From the NCBI GenBank assembly GCA_020628635.1, contig JAHDEU010000045.1:4100-9925 (forward strand): a stretch of 5,826 nucleotides of DNA, in the 5' to 3' direction. The DNA is from Hellea sp. (GTDB taxonomy: Bacteria > Pseudomonadota > Alphaproteobacteria > Caulobacterales > Maricaulaceae). The notes beneath the pieces are model-generated. The model saw nothing but the letters and a program-made list of their open reading frames with translations. It was not told where the DNA came from and ran no database searches. Below, in pieces: positions 1 through 5,174 of this stretch (position 1 is the stretch's first letter; each line of letters starts with the position of its first letter). The position numbers were made by a program, and so were the translations under genes.

Positions 1-659
1 CGCGCGCCGAACAGCGCGGAGCCCACCCGCACCATGGTCGCGCCAAAGGGCACGGCGACCCCGTAATCCGCGCTCATCCCCATGGAGAGCTCGCGCAGGT
101 CGTGTTGCTTCGCCAGCCGTTCCAGCAGGGCGAAGTGGATCGAGGCAGGCTCATCGACGGGCGGAATGCACATCAGGCCGTCCGGGCGCAGGCTGTATTC
201 GGCGTGCAGCCGGTCTAGAAAACCGTCCAGCCCGGACGCCAGCACGCCGGCCTTCTGCTCCTCTGCGCCCGTATTCACCTGCACCAGCAGGCGCGGCATG
301 CGGCCGACCATGTCAGCGGCCTTGAGCAGTGCCCGCGCCAGCTTTTCCCGGTCCAGCGTCTGGATCACGTCGAACAGCTCCACCGCGTCCCTGGCCTTGT
401 TGGTCTGCAGCGGGCCGATCAGGTGGAGCTCCAGTTCTGCGCGCCGTTCCGCGAAGCGCTCGCCCCAGCGGCCCTGCGCCTCCTGCACGCGGTTTTCCCC
501 GAACACGGTCTGGCCCGCACCCAGCGCGGCCGCGATGCGCTCATCCGGCTGCACCTTGGAGACGGCGATCAGAGTCGGCGCGGGCACGGCTGCGCGCTCC
601 GCCGCCTCGCTCAGTTCAGAGAGGATTTTCGCGCGCGACTGGGCTATCGGGGAGGTCAT
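1..659 (-). CDS. yggS: YggS-family PLP homeostasis protein (PLPHP/PROSC), 3' end cut by window edge
   Basis: This is a cytoplasmic, single-domain fold-type III PLP-binding protein that buffers pyridoxal 5'-phosphate and influences amino-acid balance; no catalytic activity is established for the family. The visible 219 residues begin MTSPIAQSRAKIL. The PLP-lysine motif LIAVSKVQP has its Schiff-base lysine at K35. FGENRVQEA follows, then HLIGPLQTNKA, and near the end the phosphate-binding LSMGMSADY and the family signature VRVGSALFGAR. Family members are about 220-235 residues, so only about ten C-terminal residues lie beyond position 1. The ATG at 659-657 is the only reasonable start: an in-frame TAA lies just four codons upstream, and AAGG (670-667) sits 7 nt before the ATG. 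The start codon overlaps the start of the divergent ThiE-like gene, so each gene's promoter must lie within the other's coding sequence. Identification is firm from the motifs. Confidence 0.95.
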   Translation of the reverse strand, partial: MTSPIAQSRAKILSELSEAAERAAVPAPTLIAVSKVQPDERIAAALGAGQTVFGENRVQEAQGRWGERFAERRAELELHLIGPLQTNKARDAVELFDVIQTLDREKLARALLKAADMVGRMPRLLVQVNTGAEEQKAGVLASGLDGFLDRLHAEYSLRPDGLMCIPPVDEPASIHFALLERLAKQHDLRELSMGMSADYGVAVPFGATMVRVGSALFGA

Positions 660-1665
660 GGCCGCGCCTTATGACAGCCCCTCGCCCCTGCAAAGCCTGC
701 TCGGCGCGGCGCAGGCCTTGAGGCAAGACTATCTGGCGGCAGGCGGTGTGCCCTGCGCGCTCGCGCCGCTCGTGCTGATGAGCGACCGCGACCGCACGCC
801 CGATATCGAAACGCTGGCCGCGCGCATGCCCTCCGGCTCGGCCCTGATCTACCGCGAAGCCTTCGGTGGTCACGACCATGAGCGCGCCAAGAGGCTGCGC
901 GGCATCACGCGGGCGCGCGGCGTGCAGTATCTGATCGGGGCGGATGCACGGCTGGCGTGGGAGGTCGGCGCGGACGGGGTGCATTTCGCGCGCGGGGGCG
1001 GGTCGAACCTGTCCGCACTGCGCCGCGACCGCCCGGAATGGCTGCTGACCCGCGCTGCCGTGAAGTCGGGCGCGGAACCCGCGGGCGAGGCGCTGGACGC
1101 GCTCTTCGTGTCGTCGGTCTTTCCCAGCCGGAGCCCGTCGGCCGGAACGCCGACCGGGCTGGATGCGTTCACCTCACGAGTGGCCGAAAGCTCCGCCCCG
1201 GTCTTTGCGCTGGGCGGGGTGACGGCCGAAACCGCGCCCGCGCTCATCGGCTCCGGCGCTGCGGGACTGGCCTCGATCGACGGCCTCGCCCGCGCCCTGA
1301 GAGAGGAAGCCTCCATGCCCGTCGCACCCAACCCGCCCAATAAGGGCCAGGACACCATCGTCGCCGATCCCAAGGGCGGCGTCTCTATTTCCAAGGACGA
1401 AGGCGGGGAGCTGATCACCTACACGGCCACGGTCGAGGGCGAGAGCGCAACAGGCGAGCTCACCTTGCGCCGTGTCGCGGACGGCGTGTGGAACGCCAAC
1501 CACACCGGCGTGCCCAACGACATCGGTGGGCGCGGCGTCGGCAAGGCGCTGGTCGAAGCCATGAGCGCGGACGCGCAGGCGCAAGGCTGGCGGATCATCC
1601 CGGGCTGCCCGTTTGTGGCCAAGATGTTCGAGCGCAAGCCGGAGCTGGCGGTGGGGATTACGTAG
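658..1665 (+). CDS. ThiE/TenI-like domain fused in frame to a YjdJ-type GNAT acetyltransferase
   Basis: The 335-residue frame has two parts. Residues ~37-213 resemble thiamine-phosphate synthase-like proteins: LVLMSDRDRTPD (first strand), LIGADARLAWEVGADGVHF, the VFPSRSPSAGTPTGL loop, FALGGV phosphate-binding turn, and SGAAGLASIDGL. Genuine ThiE has Asn-Asp-Asp at the LIND position and an Asp in the GQED motif; here these read Gly-Ala-Asp and Arg-Gly-Gly, so normal TMP synthase activity is doubtful and it is better called a paralog. Residues ~233-332 are a small GNAT domain of the COG2388/YjdJ type: NANHTGVP, acetyl-CoA loop GRGVGKAL (291-298), and IIPGCPFV with the conserved Cys317; substrate unknown. 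No stop separates them, but an ATG at 1315 (M220) with a good SD could start the GNAT alone (116 residues). ATG 658 is the likely first start, although GGGGAGG ends only 2 nt before it; TTG 718 or GTG 748 are alternatives. The frame is also open far upstream, but that stretch is antisense to yggS. Confidence 0.85.
   Translation: MAAPYDSPSPLQSLLGAAQALRQDYLAAGGVPCALAPLVLMSDRDRTPDIETLAARMPSGSALIYREAFGGHDHERAKRLRGITRARGVQYLIGADARLAWEVGADGVHFARGGGSNLSALRRDRPEWLLTRAAVKSGAEPAGEALDALFVSSVFPSRSPSAGTPTGLDAFTSRVAESSAPVFALGGVTAETAPALIGSGAAGLASIDGLARALREEASMPVAPNPPNKGQDTIVADPKGGVSISKDEGGELITYTATVEGESATGELTLRRVADGVWNANHTGVPNDIGGRGVGKALVEAMSADAQAQGWRIIPGCPFVAKMFERKPELAVGIT
1301..1317 (+). promoter_or_regulatory. 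Internal ribosome binding site and ATG at the ThiE-like/GNAT junction
   Basis: GAGAGGA (1301-1307) stands 7 nt before ATG 1315, in frame with the upstream ThiE-like domain. This is a better-spaced SD than the one before the gene's first ATG. The residues after it (PVAPNPPNKG) look like a natural N-terminal tail of a stand-alone YjdJ protein. A TGA in another frame lies at 1298-1300, just before the SD, giving the look of a former gene end. Internal initiation is inferred, not shown. Confidence 0.5.
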
Positions 1666-1703
1666 GCTGCTGCCACCTTTCATCTCGCCGACTTGATAGC
1701 CTG

Positions 1704-1722
1704 CCCCGGACTAGATCCGGGG
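1704..1722. repeat. Palindromic unit in left arm (CCGGA-type hairpin)
   Basis: CCCCGGA (1704-1710) and TCCGGGG (1716-1722) form a perfect 7-bp stem with loop CTAGA. The sequence resembles the CCCGGACTTGATCCGGG palindrome I know as a common intergenic repeat in alphaproteobacteria. It has no following T-run, so it does not look like a standard intrinsic terminator. Confidence 0.7.
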
Positions 1723-1817
1723 GCGAGCCCATGGACAGGTCTTTCCGCGAGGTGCGTGGGAGCTTGGTGACAGATCTTAAGCCAATCGACGAGGTGCTCT
1801 CGGACGACAGGCTTGGG

Positions 1818-1849
1818 CCATGGGCTCGCCGGTCAAGCCGGCGAGATGG
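1818..1849. repeat. Palindromic unit in right arm (CTCGCCGG hairpin)
   Basis: CTCGCCGG (1825-1832), loop TCAAG and CCGGCGAG (1838-1845) form a perfect 8-bp stem. CCAT (1818-1821) can pair with ATGG (1846-1849) beyond a GGG bulge. It resembles the left-arm unit in layout (CCGG, a five-base loop, CCGG), which supports a shared origin of the two palindromes. Confidence 0.7.
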
Positions 1850-1883
1850 GAAGTCGTTTAGATTCTCAGAGACTCTCGATCAG

Positions 1884-1914
1884 AAACTCCTCCTCCAAGA
1901 GGGGAGAAGTTTTT
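1884..1914 (+). terminator. Hairpin with T-run, candidate intrinsic terminator (possibly bidirectional)
   Basis: AAACTCCTCC (1884-1893) pairs with GGAGAAGTTT (1903-1912) through ten positions including one G-U pair on one strand, with a 9-nt loop. On the plus strand it runs into TTTTT (1910-1914), which suits termination of transcription arriving from the ThiE-GNAT gene. On the minus strand the stem is preceded by an A-run and followed by only TTT, so termination of the porin transcript is weaker but plausible. It lies 18 bp beyond the porin stop codon. Confidence 0.55.
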
Positions 1915-1931
1915 CGGAACGCATTTCGCGC

Positions 1932-3707
1932 CTAGAACTTGATCCCGCCCTCGATGAACACCGCGGTCGCCTTTTCGCGGCCCAGCGTCGCGACGCCGCC
2001 GACATCGCGCAGGCTTTCGCGGTCGGCATATTGCACGCCCGCCCCGATCGTCACGTTCTCGTTCCAGTCATAGCTGACCCCACCCGTGATCTGGTCGGAC
2101 GTCAGCTGCAGATTGTCGTCCTCCGCATGGCCGTAGTTCAGCGTGAAACCGAGCGGTCCCGGCTTCCATGTCAGGCCGACATCATAGGCGGTGTAGTCGC
2201 CCGCGAGCAGGCCCTGGTTTGACTGCAGCCATGAGCCGCCCACGGTCCAATCGGACAGGCGCACTTCCACGCCCGCGCCGTAGCTTTCCAGATCGTCCAG
2301 TCCCGCAAGGCCGGAAGCCTCCGTGCCGCGCGCGTAAGTGGCCGTGCCCTCGACCGACAGGCCGTTCGCGAATGTGCGGTCCAGCGACAGTCCCGCTTCG
2401 ATGACGTCTTCGAGGTCGGGCGCGATCACGCCCGCAATGCTGTTTGGCTCCACGCAATAGTCCACGCCGCAGACATTGGCGTCGAGCGCATAGGAGACGC
2501 CGAACTGCACGCCCACACCGATGCGGTCGCCGAGCAGGCGCGGACTGGTATAGGTGACTTTTTCCGAGAAGCCCGACGCGTCGTTGACCGTCTTGACCGC
2601 GTCCAGACCCGTATAATCGACGGGCGAGTTCGACGCGCCGACATTGAGCGTGGTCGGCGCGCCGAGACTGAACAGATAGGCCGCGCCGTCATCGCGGCCG
2701 ACGGTCACGTCACCATAGGCGCTGCGCAGGAAGATGTGCGCGGACTCCAGCGCGATCTGGGTGTCCTTTTCGACGTCGAGCCCGAAGCTGTAGGCTTGCG
2801 AGGTATGGCCACGCAAAGCGACGGGCGCGCCGTCTACCAGCACGGACGCGCAACCCGCCAGCGTGGGCGGGCAATCCGGAAGGCGGCGGGTGAAGCCGCG
2901 GCGGCCCGGATCGTATTGGGCGCGCGCGCCGATGTTGAAGCCGTATTCCAGCCCGCCATCGGTGACGGCGCTGACGTCGAGGTCGATATCGGCGTCGCCG
3001 ACGAATGCCTCTTCCCAGCCGTCATCGGTCGCCGTATCGAGCTTGCGCGCGGCCGCGCCGCCGCGGATCCCGCCGCGGATCAGCGTGGACAGCGTGTCGA
3101 GGCCGAGCCGCTGTTTCCATGTGCGCGGGCCCTGTTGCTGAAGGGGGGGCCGGGGCGCGGACGGGTAGCCCGGATTGCCATAGCCTTGCGCGCCGTAATT
3201 CGGTGCGGGGTAGCCCTGCGGCGTTTGGGGTTGTGTCTGGGGTTGCTGGGTGTAGCCTTGGTTTTGATGACCCTGGTTCTGGTAGCCCTGTTGCGGATAG
3301 GTCTGCTGCGGGTAGCCCTGTCCCGGATAGTCCTGAGCTGGCGCTGTCCCATAACCCTGTTGCGGCTGGCCATAGTCGGCGGGCGCCGCGGGCTGAGGGG
3401 TCGGAGCGGCCCCGAACTCCGCGCCCCATTGGGCGGGCGCGGGCGGCGTCGTGTAGGGTTGTGCCGGATAGCTTTGCGGAGCTGCCTGCGACGGATAGCT
3501 GGGCGCGGGGTAGGATGCGGGAGGCTGTGTCCGCACAGGCGCTTGAGCTGGAGCAGGCGCGGGCGTTTCCACTTCCCAGGCCTGTTTCTTCTTCTTGCTG
3601 GCAAAGGGGCTGTTGCTCTGCGCGGACGCCACCATGCCGAGGCCCATGGCGAGCAGCAGCGTCGGCCCGGCGGACAGCAGCAGGCGTTTGGTGGTGGATG
3701 CGCGCAT
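1932..3707 (-). CDS. Outer-membrane porin precursor with Pro/Gln/Tyr-rich N-terminal linker
   Basis: The 591-residue protein has a signal peptide at 1-29 (n-region with K7/R8, hydrophobic LLLAMGLGMV, cleavage after ASA). A basic KKKK patch (38-41) is followed by a low-complexity linker (~43-196) rich in Pro, Gln, Tyr and Ala, with six QGY units between 117 and 176. Residues ~223-591 look like a beta-barrel of the Gram-negative porin (Porin_4-like) type: alternating strands, VGRDDGAAYLF, a SPRLLGDRIGVGVQFGVSY strand pair, TWKPGPLGFTLNYGH, and a C-terminal IEGGIKF ending in Phe, as expected for BAM recognition. Four cysteines fall in close pairs (C279/C286 and C413/C418), probably in loops. A longer frame begins at 3803, but the ATG at 3707 puts the signal peptide at the N-terminus and has GGAG 8 nt upstream. 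The barrel suggests passive diffusion of small solutes; the substrate is unknown. The linker is unusual for a porin and may span periplasm or peptidoglycan (inference). Confidence 0.85.
   Translation of the reverse strand: MRASTTKRLLLSAGPTLLLAMGLGMVASAQSNSPFASKKKKQAWEVETPAPAPAQAPVRTQPPASYPAPSYPSQAAPQSYPAQPYTTPPAPAQWGAEFGAAPTPQPAAPADYGQPQQGYGTAPAQDYPGQGYPQQTYPQQGYQNQGHQNQGYTQQPQTQPQTPQGYPAPNYGAQGYGNPGYPSAPRPPLQQQGPRTWKQRLGLDTLSTLIRGGIRGGAAARKLDTATDDGWEEAFVGDADIDLDVSAVTDGGLEYGFNIGARAQYDPGRRGFTRRLPDCPPTLAGCASVLVDGAPVALRGHTSQAYSFGLDVEKDTQIALESAHIFLRSAYGDVTVGRDDGAAYLFSLGAPTTLNVGASNSPVDYTGLDAVKTVNDASGFSEKVTYTSPRLLGDRIGVGVQFGVSYALDANVCGVDYCVEPNSIAGVIAPDLEDVIEAGLSLDRTFANGLSVEGTATYARGTEASGLAGLDDLESYGAGVEVRLSDWTVGGSWLQSNQGLLAGDYTAYDVGLTWKPGPLGFTLNYGHAEDDNLQLTSDQITGGVSYDWNENVTIGAGVQYADRESLRDVGGVATLGREKATAVFIEGGIKF
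3195..3359 (-). repeat. Degenerate QGY/YPQQ-coding repeats in the porin linker
   Basis: These bases encode porin residues 117-171. They contain irregular units such as QGYPQQTYPQQGYQNQGHQN, and on the plus strand show recurring TAGCCCTG/TAGCCTTG blocks. The unit length varies, so this is not a clean microsatellite. Such tracts often differ in length between strains. Confidence 0.7.
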
Positions 3708-3762
3708 GCGGCAGGCTCCGTTGGCAAAGCGGCGTGAATGTGACCCTTCGCCCGCGCCCGTG

Positions 3763-3790
3763 AAGATAGGGTTAACGCGGTGTTTACCAA
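3763..3790 (-). promoter_or_regulatory. Candidate porin promoter with CtrA-like box
   Basis: Read on the minus strand, TTGGTA (3790-3785) and TATCTT (3768-3763) are separated by 16 nt and would give a leader of roughly 50 nt before ATG 3707. Overlapping the -35 and spacer is TTAA-N7-TTTA at 3772-3786 on the plus strand, which matches the CtrA consensus TTAA-N7-TTAA at 7 of 8 defined bases. CtrA sites in Caulobacter commonly overlap the -35 element of activated promoters. The fit is suggestive only, and such a motif can arise by chance. Confidence 0.4.
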
Positions 3791-3850
3791 ACCCCGCGCC
3801 CACGCCGCAAAAGCGCGCCCATCATGGCAAACTGTTTATGAAACGCGCCC
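3782..3850. repeat. Two-copy direct repeat of GTTTAnnAAAC palindrome with GCGCCC tail
   Basis: GTTTACCAAAC (3782-3792) plus GCGCCC (3796-3801), and GTTTATGAAAC (3834-3844) plus GCGCCC (3845-3850), form two copies whose starts are 52 bp apart, close to five helical turns. Each core is a perfect palindrome around its centre. They sit in the divergent region between the porin and lipoprotein genes. The arrangement would suit a dimeric regulator binding the same DNA face, but no regulator is identified. Confidence 0.45.
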
Positions 3851-3872
3851 TTTCGCGTGGGGCCCGCCCCCG

Positions 3873-3878
3873 TTATAG
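3873..3878 (+). promoter_or_regulatory. Possible -10 element for the DUF3576 gene
   Basis: TTATAG lies about 35 nt before ATG 3914 and is the most -10-like sequence in the GC-rich stretch upstream. TTTCGC (3851-3856) is 16 nt ahead of it but is a poor -35. This is a weak call. Confidence 0.28.
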
Positions 3879-3913
3879 CCGCGCACGTCGTCGATTTTTG
3901 CGCCAGGTTCCTC

Positions 3914-4375
3914 ATGTCCCATTTCCGTCACGCGGCCCGCCTTCTCACGCTCGCCGGGGCGTGCGCCATGCTCTCGGCCTGCGGTACGCTGGGTTTCGGG
4001 GAAAAGCAGTCCGAGCAGGAGCGGGTCTCCCGCGCCGTGCGCAATGCGCCGGCCAACGGTGTGAACTCCTATCTCTGGCGCGCGACGCTGGAAACGCTGG
4101 ACTTCATGCCGCTGTCGCAAGTGGATCCATTCGGCGGCGTCATCATCACCGACTGGTTCGCCGACCCGGCCGCCCCCAATGAGCGCATTCGCGCGACGGC
4201 CTATATCCTCGATACCAATCTTCGCGCCGACGCGCTGAAGGTTTCCGTCTTCAAGCAGACGCGCAGCGGAACAGGCTGGGACGATGCGGCCGTCGATGCC
4301 GACACGGCCCGCCAGGTGGAAAACGCCATCCTGACCCGCGCCCGCCAGCTCTACATTGCGACCGTCGATAGCTAG
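3914..4375 (+). CDS. DUF3576 family lipoprotein
   Basis: The 153-residue protein has a lipoprotein signal: R5/H6/R9, a hydrophobic core, and lipobox LSAC with the lipidated Cys at position 23, followed by Gly. Under E. coli rules the +2 Gly would not retain it at the inner membrane, so outer-membrane anchoring is likely. The rest carries the family's recognisable core: VNSYLWRATLETLDFMPL, DPFGGVIITDWF, PNERIRATAYILD, LRADALKVSVF, and a C-terminal helix ending LYIATVDS. DUF3576 is a conserved alphaproteobacterial family with no assigned function. The ATG at 3914 was chosen because it starts the signal peptide directly, with AGG six bases upstream; an in-frame ATG at 3857 would add 19 residues and bury the signal. 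It is divergent from the porin. A LuxR-type gene follows on the same strand after 61 bp and may share its transcript. Confidence 0.9.
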   Translation: MSHFRHAARLLTLAGACAMLSACGTLGFGEKQSEQERVSRAVRNAPANGVNSYLWRATLETLDFMPLSQVDPFGGVIITDWFADPAAPNERIRATAYILDTNLRADALKVSVFKQTRSGTGWDDAAVDADTARQVENAILTRARQLYIATVDS

Positions 4376-4394
4376 AACCGTCGTTTCACAACGT

Positions 4395-4410
4395 CCGCGC
4401 GGTAGCGCGG
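4395..4410. other. Small GC hairpin in the DUF3576-LuxR gap
   Basis: CCGCGC (4395-4400), loop GGTA and GCGCGG (4405-4410) form a perfect 6-bp stem. There is no T-run on either side, so it is not a convincing terminator. It may attenuate read-through or be chance in GC-rich DNA. Confidence 0.35.
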
Positions 4411-4436
4411 GGGCCGTCATCTGTTAAACTGGCCGC

Positions 4437-5165
4437 ATGTGGGCTAAATTGACCGGACGCACTTTCGCGTCGCTGGATGCGGCGGAGACTGCCGAAGAGG
4501 CGTTTGACGCGCTCGTCGCCTACGCCCGGTTGCTCGACGCCGATCTCGTCTCCTACCATCACTTCTCCCCGCCTTTTGCGCGCGGGCCCGAAGAGATATT
4601 GATCATGTCCCACGGATTCCCGAAGGACTGGGTCGCGCATTACCGCGAGCACGAGCTCCATCTCATCGATCCCATCACGGCCTATGCGACCTATCAGACG
4701 CGGCCCGTGCGCTGGTCGGACGTGCCCGGGCTCACAAAGCTGACAGCCGAACAGCAGCGCTTCATGGACTCGCTCTATGACTGGCTTGCGCCCGGGGACG
4801 GCAAGGCGGTGCCCGTCTTCGGACCGTCGGGTCGCCACGGCTATGTCGGGATCGGCCGCCGCACGCCGTTCTCGCGCTGGTCGGGGCCGAAGCTGCGCAC
4901 GGTCCAGGCGGTGTGCGAGGCGATGCATTTGCGGGTCTGCGAGATCCTGCTGCGCGGCCTGCCGCAGGATTTCGAACTGACCGAGCGCCAGCAGATCATC
5001 CTGCAGGCCATGGCCGACCGCATTCCCGACGCCATGATCTGCGGCCTGGTCAATCTGCGCCCGCCTGCCCTGGCATCGGCCATCGAGCGCCTGCTGCGGA
5101 CCATGCGCGTCAGCGACCGGCCCAGCGCCGTGCTGCGCGCGCAAGGCTTGGGGCTGGTGGATTAG
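4437..5165 (+). CDS. LuxR-type regulator with intact autoinducer-binding domain and divergent HTH
   Basis: The 242-residue protein has the two-domain layout of LuxR quorum-sensing receptors. Residues ~15-165 are the autoinducer-binding domain: FPKDWVAHYREHELHLIDPI and RPVRW supply W65, Y69, D78, P79 and W93 at the spacings of TraR W57, Y61, D70, P71 and W85, and a glycine-rich GRHGYVGIG follows. Residues ~179-242 align with the LuxR/GerE HTH by LTERQQIIL and the end AVLRAQGLGLVD. However, the invariant Glu of LTxRE is Gln185, the invariant Gly of the GK turn is Arg195, and the usual TV recognition-helix start reads Ala-Leu. It should bind an N-acyl-homoserine lactone or similar ligand, while DNA binding may be altered. 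No LuxI gene is in the window, so it is a candidate LuxR solo. An in-frame TAA at 4425-4427 bounds the start, and ATG 4437 has no clear SD. It ends 9 bp from the convergent hemJ. Confidence 0.87.
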   Translation: MWAKLTGRTFASLDAAETAEEAFDALVAYARLLDADLVSYHHFSPPFARGPEEILIMSHGFPKDWVAHYREHELHLIDPITAYATYQTRPVRWSDVPGLTKLTAEQQRFMDSLYDWLAPGDGKAVPVFGPSGRHGYVGIGRRTPFSRWSGPKLRTVQAVCEAMHLRVCEILLRGLPQDFELTERQQIILQAMADRIPDAMICGLVNLRPPALASAIERLLRTMRVSDRPSAVLRAQGLGLVD

Positions 5166-5174
5166 CGCCCGGGA

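Larger units (their letters stand above)
1681..1850. repeat. REP/BIME-like imperfect inverted repeat between convergent genes
   Basis: Two arms face each other. In the outer part, 1681-1696 (CATCTCGCCGACTTGA) matches the reverse complement of 1833-1848 at 15 of 16 positions. In the inner part, 1722-1734 (GGCGAGCCCATGG) is a perfect 13-bp match to the reverse complement of 1818-1830. The left arm carries about 25 extra bases (1697-1721) that largely form a second palindrome. The roughly 83-bp centre (1735-1817) has no recognisable gene. Paired palindromic units of this kind in a convergent intergenic gap are typical of bacterial interspersed mosaic elements. There is no transposase gene, so it is non-autonomous at most. 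The repeat copy number in the genome cannot be seen here. Confidence 0.75.

Noticed and set aside
82..657. Plus-strand frame open far upstream of the ThiE-like domain, giving an apparent 527-residue protein from ATG 82
   Set aside because: The upstream 192 codons are antisense to yggS, whose minus-strand protein shows all family motifs. The Ser/Arg-rich translation has no domain likeness, so the open frame is a GC-bias effect.
1681..1850. Insertion sequence or attachment site
   Set aside because: There is no transposase or integrase frame, no target-site duplication that I can see, and no tRNA; the layout fits a REP/BIME-type repeat better.
1488..2222. 244-codon plus-strand frame running from the GNAT gene through the repeat into the porin 3' end
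   Set aside because: It overlaps two well-supported genes and an inverted repeat, and the translation lacks any recognisable domain.
2736..3737. 333-codon plus-strand frame opposite the porin
   Set aside because: The translation is Arg/Gly/Leu-rich low complexity mirroring the porin linker, with no motif or sensible start. The minus strand encodes signal peptide and barrel.
3708..3803. 32-residue N-terminal extension of the porin (start at 3803)
   Set aside because: It would bury the signal peptide inside the protein and overlap the promoter-like elements. ATG 3707 has a GGAG at proper spacing.
4395..4410. Intrinsic terminator after the DUF3576 gene
   Set aside because: The 6-bp GC stem has no T-run on either strand, so I list it only as a hairpin.
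3836..4420. 194-codon minus-strand frame across the DUF3576 gene
   Set aside because: The plus strand carries a clear lipobox and DUF3576 core. The antisense product matches nothing I recognise.
4386..5144. 252-codon minus-strand frame opposite the LuxR-type gene
   Set aside because: The plus strand shows spaced autoinducer-binding residues; the antisense frame is a shadow of the same codon bias.
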